Below, piece after piece: positions 1-6,981 of a DNA stretch of 17,658 nucleotides. The stretch comes from an uncultured bacterium. Lineage in GTDB: Bacteria > Bacillota > Clostridia > Lachnospirales > Lachnospiraceae. The stretch lies in NCBI GenBank assembly GCA_946543095.1, contig CAMNLO010000005.1, positions 1 to 17,658 on the forward strand, written 5' to 3'. Position numbers and translations under genes: made by a program. The notes under the pieces were generated by a model. That model saw only the letters and a program-made list of their open reading frames with translations. It made no database searches and was not told the origin of the DNA. Each line of letters begins with the position of its first letter. Position 1 is the stretch's first letter.

Positions 1-52
1 TACTATAATTCTGTGTTCCGGGACACCGCGCTTTCCCATCCTTTCCGTTCTC
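1..52. other. Downstream flank of the last signalling gene
   Basis: This short stretch follows the stop codon of the HD-GYP gene. It holds a near-palindrome around 13-26 (GTGTTCCGGGACAC) with no T-run behind it in the minus direction, so I do not call a terminator. A TATAAT hexamer at 4-9 on the plus strand has no visible -35 partner inside the window. No gene is visible. Confidence 0.3.
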
Positions 53-1984
53 TCAATGCTCCGAGATCCGGATATCCGTCAGGGCCACCTGGTCCCCGGT
101 GAGGGCCGCATACACGGATGAGGGATGCTCCGAAAACGTGGTGGTGTTCTCGATGGCGATCCCCATATTCTCCGTTTTCAGGCGGATCTGACCGTTTCTC
201 AGGCGCTCAAAGCTCACTTCCCATTCCACGCCTGTTTTATTCTTCTCCTTCCAGACATCCCATCCAAAAAAGGCTTCCGTCCGCTTCATCACAAACCGGT
301 TCTTCGCAGCTTCCTCCGTCTCTTCTATCTCCCCGTTTAATTTGATGAGCGCGTATTCCCTGTAGTTTGTTCCGTTTACCTCTCCATCCTCCGCGCTGTA
401 GAGCACCACATAGGGGCAGTGCCACACCAGCTCCGCTTCCGAGATCCCCTGGGAGTGGAAGGACAGCTTTAACCTCCGCCCGATGGGGACCCCCTTTGTG
501 GAAGCGGATCTCTTCCTGTCGATCTGCACATTGGGAAGATCCGACTCCAGATGATCCAGGTAGCTGACGCGGTCCGCGATCCGCTCGATATCCCCCTCCG
601 AAACAGTCTCTCCCGCAGCGCTTACGGCAATCTCATCCAGTCTGCAGTTTTCTCCCGTCAGGGCAAGGAAAACATTGGCCAGCCCTCCCGGCAGGGCCAC
701 GATCACTTCCTTTTCGATCCCCTTTCCCTTTAAGATCAGCCTTAAGTGATCCTCATATCTGCAGGCTGAGACCTCATACCGGGTGCTCTCCCCCTCCTCA
801 GGTGCCTCGGAAAGAAACCTCTCCCTGATCCTTCTGGCCTCGGTGGTGATGCAGGGCTGTCTGTCAAACCAGATCTCGCCGTATTCGTGGTAGTGGTAGC
901 CTGCGATGGCCTTTTCTCCCGCATGGACCCTGCCGTCGAAGGAATTGAACAAAAGGACTGAGGGAGCGCTGAAGGCGCTGCTCTCATCCAGCGGCATAGT
1001 GCAGTCAAAGGTGATCTTACGGATGTTCATATCCAAAGGGACGCCGCCGGAGACCTGGTCCCTGTACTCCCTGCAGACAATGGTGCTCTCCAGCTGCTCT
1101 GCGTCATCCCGGCGCTTTGTTTTGCTCTCCTTGTCGATGATCCGCACCATGAGATCCGCGAACACCGGGTCGAACTCCTCCCCGGCTCCCTTCACAAAGG
1201 CTTCCCTGGCCACAAAATCCGGGGCGGGATCCCGGTACCGTTTCCTGGTGGTCATGGTCACATAGGCGTCCGCCACCGCCACGATCCTGGCGATCTCCGG
1301 GATCTCCTCTCCCTTCAGGCCCTGGGGATATCCGCTGCCGTTATAGCGTTCATGGCAGAACCGGGCCCCCTGGCTGAGATAGGGATATTCCGTGATGTTT
1401 GAGAGGATCTCGCTGCCGATCACCGGCTTTTGCCGCATCATTTCCCGCTCCCATTCCCCAGGGAAGGAATCCTTCTGGATCACCTGGTCCGGGATGCCGA
1501 TGAGTCCAACGTCATGCAGCAGCGCCGTATAATAAACCTTTTCACAGTCCTCCTCGCTCTTCCCCGCCATTTCCGCCACCTTCCTGGCATACTCCGCCAC
1601 CCGGAAGGCATGGCCCCTGGTAAACTCATCCTTCTTTTCCACCGCCTGCACAAAGGCGGCGGCAGTCTGGTCAAAGAGCCTGTGCATGCGCCTGCTCTCC
1701 CCCAGCATATTCCGGATCTTTGCCTCTCTGATCCGGCCCATACGGACGGAGAAATAGAGGAAGGCAGCGAAAAACACCGCCCCCGCCAGAGCGGAAAGCG
1801 TGGCATAGAGGGGCTCCTTTACGATCAGCCCGAAGAGGATCGCCAGGAACAGGGCGATGAGCACCGCAGCGGAAAAGAGCATGAATATCTTGTTCCTGAG
1901 ATCCGCGGAAACATTGCCGAAAAGACTCCGCAGCTTCTCAGGAAAGCTCTTTTTATTCATTTGTCCGTTGTCTCTTCCCTTCAT
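53..1984 (-). CDS. Membrane HD-GYP protein with altered active site and two C-terminal repeat domains
   Basis: This 643-residue protein has two hydrophobic segments (about 33-55 and 58-80), then an HD-GYP domain (about 105-285) and a long tail. HD-GYP proteins normally hydrolyse cyclic-di-GMP with a metal centre. Here the HD pair (H157-D158), H125, H211, GYP (218-220) and D239 are present. The usual His of the K-x-H-P-x-G stretch is Lys186, the first His of the HHE pair is Cys210, the DG before the GYP motif is NG, and the conserved FDAL-like stretch reads YVTM. Activity is therefore doubtful. The tail has two related copies of a domain I do not recognise, at about 314-455 and 498-641, both beginning GVP and ending with an ALTG segment. 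With two TM helices, the domains and tail should be cytoplasmic. The gene starts 15 bp after the receiver gene, so co-transcription is likely. An in-frame ATG at 1960 (residue 9) is an alternative start; neither start has a strong ribosome binding site. Confidence 0.9.
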   Translation of the reverse strand: MKGRDNGQMNKKSFPEKLRSLFGNVSADLRNKIFMLFSAAVLIALFLAILFGLIVKEPLYATLSALAGAVFFAAFLYFSVRMGRIREAKIRNMLGESRRMHRLFDQTAAAFVQAVEKKDEFTRGHAFRVAEYARKVAEMAGKSEEDCEKVYYTALLHDVGLIGIPDQVIQKDSFPGEWEREMMRQKPVIGSEILSNITEYPYLSQGARFCHERYNGSGYPQGLKGEEIPEIARIVAVADAYVTMTTRKRYRDPAPDFVAREAFVKGAGEEFDPVFADLMVRIIDKESKTKRRDDAEQLESTIVCREYRDQVSGGVPLDMNIRKITFDCTMPLDESSAFSAPSVLLFNSFDGRVHAGEKAIAGYHYHEYGEIWFDRQPCITTEARRIRERFLSEAPEEGESTRYEVSACRYEDHLRLILKGKGIEKEVIVALPGGLANVFLALTGENCRLDEIAVSAAGETVSEGDIERIADRVSYLDHLESDLPNVQIDRKRSASTKGVPIGRRLKLSFHSQGISEAELVWHCPYVVLYSAEDGEVNGTNYREYALIKLNGEIEETEEAAKNRFVMKRTEAFFGWDVWKEKNKTGVEWEVSFERLRNGQIRLKTENMGIAIENTTTFSEHPSSVYAALTGDQVALTDIRISEH

Positions 1985-1999
1985 GAAAGCAAAGCCCGC

Positions 2000-2758
2000 T
2001 TAATTATGGAGCGCGAAAAATTCTCCCAGCTTTTCCAGCAGCTCTTCCCTTTGGATCCCCTTCAGGAAATACCCCTCGGGCTTTAAGGCCACCACTGCCA
2101 TCACGCTTTTCTTATCGCTTTTTCCCGTGAGAAAGATCACGGGGATGGAGCTGGTCTCGGGGTCGCTGCGCAGCATTTCCAGCACCTGGGGGCCTGAGGT
2201 CACGGGCATTTCGTGATCCAGAAGGATCAGGTCCACCTTGTTCTTCCCCAGCCACTTGATGGCCTGCAGTCCGGAATTGGCCATGGCCACCTTATAGGTC
2301 CCCTTCAGCCATTCCCTGACCATGGTCAGATACTGGGGATCATCATCCACCACCAGGATGCTTTTTCGAAACTCCCCTTCGGCGGCCTTGCTGAAAAACT
2401 CGGCGATGGCCTTCCCGAAAACCGCATTGTCCACGGGGCGCGGAAAGGTCCTGTAGATCAGCTCCGGAGGAATGGCATCCAGCATGTCGTGGAGATCGTT
2501 CTGCTCCCCCACCAGGATCATCCGCAGGTCCTTTTCAAACATGATGTCCATGAGATAATGCATCACATCGCTTCCGGGCCTTCCTCCCTCCTCCATGAAA
2601 AGAAGGATCAAGACCGCATCGGTGATCTGCTTGCTGATCTCATTGACATTCCAGGGCACGAAGCTGCACTCGCCCCCTGCTTCCACCGCCTTTTTGATCA
2701 GGACCCTTGTGATAAAGGATTCCTTCTCCCCGATAAAGAGCATTTTGTTGTACGCCAT
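2000..2758 (-). CDS. Response regulator: pseudo-receiver plus receiver, no output domain
   Basis: This 252-residue soluble protein has an N-terminal receiver-like fold (about 5-122) that lacks the acidic pocket and any clear phospho-acceptor Asp. A canonical receiver domain follows (about 132-250): acidic triad D138-D140, phospho-acceptor D181 in LILLDHEMP, switch Thr211 in FLTGK, and Lys233. No DNA-binding, enzymatic or RNA-binding output domain follows, so it probably acts by protein contact or as a phosphate carrier. The gene lies 24 bp after the hybrid kinase and 15 bp before the second HD-GYP gene. The natural inference is that it takes phosphate from the kinase's Hpt His and passes a signal to one of the HD-GYP proteins. 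The start is well supported by GGAGG four bases upstream of the ATG. The direct partner is inferred, not shown by the sequence. Confidence 0.92.
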   Translation of the reverse strand: MAYNKMLFIGEKESFITRVLIKKAVEAGGECSFVPWNVNEISKQITDAVLILLFMEEGGRPGSDVMHYLMDIMFEKDLRMILVGEQNDLHDMLDAIPPELIYRTFPRPVDNAVFGKAIAEFFSKAAEGEFRKSILVVDDDPQYLTMVREWLKGTYKVAMANSGLQAIKWLGKNKVDLILLDHEMPVTSGPQVLEMLRSDPETSSIPVIFLTGKSDKKSVMAVVALKPEGYFLKGIQREELLEKLGEFFALHN

Positions 2759-2782
2759 ACTTCCTCCTTCGCTCAGGAAACA

Positions 2783-5700
2783 CTACCGGGAGATCAGGGC
2801 CTCCATTCCATCCCAGTCAAACACCTTTAACATCTTCGAAAGTTCTTTTATCCTTTCGGCATCCTCCCTGGGAAGCCGGTATTCCCCCAGCTGCTCCAGG
2901 ATCATTTCCACGGAATCGTAATCCATCTGGGGGATCACATCCGAAAGGGCCGCATAGGCTTCCTTCAGTTCCTCCTGAGAAATCGACTCCTTTGCGCTGT
3001 CATCCTCCTCTTCAAGCCCCGCAAGCTTTTCTTTGAATGCCTCATACTCCTTCAGGAGCTGTTCCGCATTCCCTTCGAGAAAGCCTTTGTCTTCCCTGTT
3101 GCCCGCATCCTCCAGGGCTTCCGCATGCTTTGAAAGCTCCTTTGCGCCGATGAGCCTGGCAGAGCTCTTTAAGGCATGGACCTTAATGGTATAGAGCCTC
3201 AGATTCCCGCTTTCATAGGCCTCCCGCAGCACCTTCGCATTGCTGTCGATGGTGTCCAGAAACAGGTTCAGGGAGAAGAGATAATTGCTGATCCCGCCGG
3301 AATTTTTGATCCCTTCTTCCGCCACCACTCCCTCTGTCTCATAGATCCATTTCAGATGCTCCGGGATCTCCTTCAGATCCTCCACCGCATCCTCTGCAGT
3401 GGGAGTTTCCATGATCTCCCGGGGGAGATGCTTCATAATGGTCTTTTCCAGCGTCAGGCTGTCGATGGGCTTGGAAAGATAGCCGTTAAAGCCCTTGGAT
3501 CTGTAAAAGGCTTCGTCCACGGCGGTGTTTGCGGTGAGGGCATAGACCGGAAGATCGGGATACTGCTTCCGGATCTCCGAAAGGGTCTCCACTCCGTCCA
3601 TGCCGGGCATCATATAATCCAGAAGCACCACGTCATACCGGGTGTCCTTCAGCTTTTCCAGGCATTCCTCACCGCTTGCGGCAGTGGAGACAAAGACCTT
3701 CGTGGCCTTTAACAGCCCCTTGATCACCGTCAGGTTCATGGGAGTGTCATCCACCACCAGCACATCCGCATCCGGCGCCACAAACTGAGGCACATAGGGG
3801 CCTGCGCTGCCGGTTTCCTCATGCTCCATAAAGACCCCCATGGGGGTGGGATCCACGATCCGCTGGGGAATGGTCAGGATAAATTCGGAGCCCTTTCCGT
3901 ATTCGCTCTCACATACAAGGCTTCCCTGCATCAGCTCCGCAAATCTTCTGGAGATATCCAGCCCCAGGCCCGTTCCCTGGATGCCGCTGTTTTTCTGCTC
4001 ATCCAGCCGTTCATAGGCGGTAAAGAGCTTCTCCATATCCTCTTTTTTTATGCCGATGCCCGTGTCCTTCACGGAAAACCGCAGGATGCACCTGTCATCC
4101 TCTCTCTCCTCCATGGAGACGCTTAAGGCAAAGCCGCCGGTTTCCGTGTATTTTAAGGCATTGGTCAGAAGGTTTAAAACGATCTGTTTGATCTTTCCCG
4201 GATCCCCGAAGAGGCGGATGGGCAAAATCTCATCGATGACGGCGTCAAAGGTCAGCTCCTTTTCCGTGCTCCTGGCCCGGATCATGGAAACGATGGACCG
4301 GAGCATGTCCCGGGGATCATATTCCTGCTCCACCAGATGCATCTTTCCGGATTCGATCTTGGACATATCCAGCAGATCGTTGATCAGGGAAAGCAGGGTC
4401 TCCGAAGCGTTCCGGATATCAAAGGCATTATTCATCATGGTCAGATAATAAGCCCTGGGGACCCCTGAGGCATCCTCCCGCATGGACATTTCATTCATGC
4501 CCATAATGGTGTTGATGGGGGTCCTGATCTCATGGGACATATTCGCAAGGAATCTGGTCTTTGCGGTGTTGGCCCGCTCCGCCTCCTCCTTTGCCCTCCT
4601 GATCTCCTCGTACTGGCTGTTGATGATCGTTTCCTTTAAGACTCTCCACACCACCGCGCCGGAAACAAACGCCACGATCAGAAACAGCAGCGCCCGGATC
4701 ACGGGCATTTCGGAGATCCTGGGCCGCTTCACCACCCGGTACACCTGATCCAGAAGCTCTGTTTTTCCGCCGGGATCCAGGACGCGGATGTGAAGCTTAT
4801 AATCGCCGTAGGGAAGGCCCGTGCATTCAAAGGGCTGCAGCCTGTTCCGCTCCGACTCAATCCCTTCGCTCTCCTTCCCCTCCATGAAGACCTGCACCAG
4901 GGGATTGAAGAGGGTGTAGTCCATCACAGAGGGGGTGATGATGATCCTGCCGCCTTCCGCCGGAAGGATATAGGTTCCCCTTTCATCCGGCAGGATCTCC
5001 TCCTCCCCGCAGGTGACAGAGCTGATGGCTGCCTTGATGGGGATCTTCCCCTCGGAATAATGATCGATATTGACTTTGCAGACCCCGTTCCTTACAGGGA
5101 TATAAAGATTGTCCTCATAATCCAGGCCGCAGTAGCCCTGGGCCGTTGGAATGCCGGTCAGGCCGTTGTCCATGGTATAGAGGCTGCAGTCGCTGACCCG
5201 GTCTTCCTGCATCTCTTCCGCCCTCACCCGGAAGACGCCGATGGAGGAGACCACCCACAGATTTCCCTTGTGATCCGGGAACAGGTCATAGTTATTGTTA
5301 TAGGGGAAGGTGGTCACGGGGATGATGACTCCGCCCCTCATATACTCGATGGAATTGGAGGTGACGATCCAGTAGATATCCCGTTCCTCATCCCTTCGGA
5401 TCCGCATGATCACATCACTGGTGAGGCCGTCCTCGATACTGATCTTCCGGATGGAGGAGCTGTCGATCTGATAGAGGCCGTCCCCGTCCGTGCCCGCATA
5501 GATGGAGCCGTCCTTTGCCCCGGCCACGGTGAGGATGGTGGTGTTGTGAAGCCCGTCCTTTAGCTCTGTGGTATTCACCACCGCCCCGTTTCGGATCACG
5601 GCCACTCCGCCGTTTGTCCCTACTATGGTCCTGCCGTCCTGCAGCGGCACGATACAGCGGATCTCATTGTCCGGCATTCCGTTTTCCGTGGAATACGCGG

Positions 5701-6970
5701 TAACATCACCCTCCCCGGACACATGGATCAGTCCCGCCTTATTGGTGTAGGTCCCGATCCACAGATCCTGGTCCGCGCCGTTGACGATGCAGCGCACCCG
5801 GGATGTTCCCACCAGATCCGTGAGATCGTTTCTTACGGGATAGGCTCCGTGGGCGATGATCCGCAGTCCCTTGTCCGTCCCCACATACAAAGAATCGCCG
5901 TAGGGACACGCCGCGTTGGTCACCTCCTCTGAAAGCCCCGTCGAACGGTACAGGTCCACAAAGGAATTGGAGACGATCTTCATCACTCCCTGGGTGGAGG
6001 AAGCAAACCACATATTCCCCTGATAGTCCGAGGTCATCATTTCGATGCCGCTGTTCATGGGGATATTGCTTAAAATTCGGAATTCCTGCTTTTCATTCAG
6101 ATAGCCCGCCATATTGATGGAGGAGATCCACAGTCTGCCGCAGTCAAAGCTTAACCAGTGCACGCCATTTAATGGTGCAACAGATATTCGTTCAAGATCA
6201 GGCTCTTTCGCGCCGAAGGCCCCGTGATAGAGGACATCGGCCTCTGTGCCGAGATAGATCATTCCGGGATGAAGGGGATCCGTCTGCAGGGCAGAGATCT
6301 TTTCGATCCCCAGACTGTCTCCCGTACAGACCTCTCTTACGGTCTTATCCTCGATCAGAAAGATCAGGCCGTTTTTGGTCTGTCCGTAGATCCGTCCTTC
6401 CCGGTCCGCATCCAGCCTCAGCACCCTTTCCTCGTTCAGCCGGGAGTCATCCAGCATGGTGACATACATATCCGGGTCCGCATAGCAGATCCCGGCGGTG
6501 GTGCCGATGAACACATTCCCCTGAAGATCCTCGGCAAAGCTGCGGATGGAAGAGGAAGGCAGGCCGTCCTGAGGGGTCAGATGAATCTGACGGGCCCCGT
6601 CCAGCACCACCACGCCATTGTCGTTGGTGCCCACCCAGATCCTGCCATGGGAATCCTCGAAGAGTCCTCTGCCGCTGGTGAGGCCTCCGGAGGTGTCCAG
6701 CTTTGTAAAGGAGCTGCCGTCATAGCGCAAAATCCCGCTGTAGCCTCCCACCCAGATATACCCGTCCGAGCTTCCCATCACGAAATTCGCATCCGAGGTG
6801 GGCAGGCCGTTTTCCGCATCATACAGGGTGGCGGCATAACCCAGGTCCTCCGTCTGGCCCGTTACGGCATAGCCTCCCCCGAAGCCTCCCTGCTCCGCCC
6901 GTAAGGGCAGTGAAAAGGACAACGCAAGCAATATGATCAGGATGACACCAAAGACCCTTATGCCCTTCAT
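2783..6970 (-). CDS. Hybrid histidine kinase with beta-propeller sensor, receiver and Hpt domains
   Basis: This 1395-residue membrane kinase begins with a signal-type hydrophobic segment (about 5-24). A long extracytoplasmic propeller (about 45-640) follows, with Reg_prop-like repeats such as NGLPTSDANF at 54-63, DGLPSSSIRS at 135-144, NGMPDNEIRC at 430-439 and DGLTSDVIMR at 514-523. A Y_Y_Y-like beta domain (about 675-748) and a TM helix (about 757-778) come next. The cytoplasmic part has a HisKA domain with phospho-accepting H813 in SHEIRTP, an ATPase with N937, DTGIGI (969-974) and GTGLGL (999-1004), a receiver with D1118 and K1167, and an Hpt domain with H1265 in HALKSS. A helical tail ends the protein. 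This is the full set for a His-Asp-His relay to a separate receiver, which the next gene supplies. Propeller-bearing hybrid kinases are best known from Bacteroidetes carbohydrate sensing; the ligand here is unknown. The ATG at 6970 is chosen because AGGGG lies six bases upstream; extended starts would overlap the preceding HD-GYP gene. Confidence 0.95.
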   Translation of the reverse strand: MKGIRVFGVILIILLALSFSLPLRAEQGGFGGGYAVTGQTEDLGYAATLYDAENGLPTSDANFVMGSSDGYIWVGGYSGILRYDGSSFTKLDTSGGLTSGRGLFEDSHGRIWVGTNDNGVVVLDGARQIHLTPQDGLPSSSIRSFAEDLQGNVFIGTTAGICYADPDMYVTMLDDSRLNEERVLRLDADREGRIYGQTKNGLIFLIEDKTVREVCTGDSLGIEKISALQTDPLHPGMIYLGTEADVLYHGAFGAKEPDLERISVAPLNGVHWLSFDCGRLWISSINMAGYLNEKQEFRILSNIPMNSGIEMMTSDYQGNMWFASSTQGVMKIVSNSFVDLYRSTGLSEEVTNAACPYGDSLYVGTDKGLRIIAHGAYPVRNDLTDLVGTSRVRCIVNGADQDLWIGTYTNKAGLIHVSGEGDVTAYSTENGMPDNEIRCIVPLQDGRTIVGTNGGVAVIRNGAVVNTTELKDGLHNTTILTVAGAKDGSIYAGTDGDGLYQIDSSSIRKISIEDGLTSDVIMRIRRDEERDIYWIVTSNSIEYMRGGVIIPVTTFPYNNNYDLFPDHKGNLWVVSSIGVFRVRAEEMQEDRVSDCSLYTMDNGLTGIPTAQGYCGLDYEDNLYIPVRNGVCKVNIDHYSEGKIPIKAAISSVTCGEEEILPDERGTYILPAEGGRIIITPSVMDYTLFNPLVQVFMEGKESEGIESERNRLQPFECTGLPYGDYKLHIRVLDPGGKTELLDQVYRVVKRPRISEMPVIRALLFLIVAFVSGAVVWRVLKETIINSQYEEIRRAKEEAERANTAKTRFLANMSHEIRTPINTIMGMNEMSMREDASGVPRAYYLTMMNNAFDIRNASETLLSLINDLLDMSKIESGKMHLVEQEYDPRDMLRSIVSMIRARSTEKELTFDAVIDEILPIRLFGDPGKIKQIVLNLLTNALKYTETGGFALSVSMEEREDDRCILRFSVKDTGIGIKKEDMEKLFTAYERLDEQKNSGIQGTGLGLDISRRFAELMQGSLVCESEYGKGSEFILTIPQRIVDPTPMGVFMEHEETGSAGPYVPQFVAPDADVLVVDDTPMNLTVIKGLLKATKVFVSTAASGEECLEKLKDTRYDVVLLDYMMPGMDGVETLSEIRKQYPDLPVYALTANTAVDEAFYRSKGFNGYLSKPIDSLTLEKTIMKHLPREIMETPTAEDAVEDLKEIPEHLKWIYETEGVVAEEGIKNSGGISNYLFSLNLFLDTIDSNAKVLREAYESGNLRLYTIKVHALKSSARLIGAKELSKHAEALEDAGNREDKGFLEGNAEQLLKEYEAFKEKLAGLEEEDDSAKESISQEELKEAYAALSDVIPQMDYDSVEMILEQLGEYRLPREDAERIKELSKMLKVFDWDGMEALISR

Positions 6971-6976
6971 CTCCAT

Positions 6977-6981
6977 CCCCT
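6977..6981 (-). promoter_or_regulatory. Ribosome binding site fixing the kinase start
   Basis: AGGGG on the minus strand sits six bases before the ATG at 6970. The in-frame ATG at 6976 abuts this motif and would leave no spacer. Earlier in-frame starts lie inside the HD-GYP gene upstream. The motif therefore supports 6970, which also places a clean signal-like hydrophobic segment at the N-terminus. Confidence 0.65.

Noticed and set aside
4..9. TATAAT on the plus strand at the left edge
   Set aside because: Any -35 would lie outside the window, and downstream plus-strand sequence is only antisense to the HD-GYP gene.
62..1045. PilZ-type c-di-GMP receptor in the tail of the first HD-GYP protein
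   Set aside because: The RxxxR and D/NxSxxG motifs are not present in either repeat.
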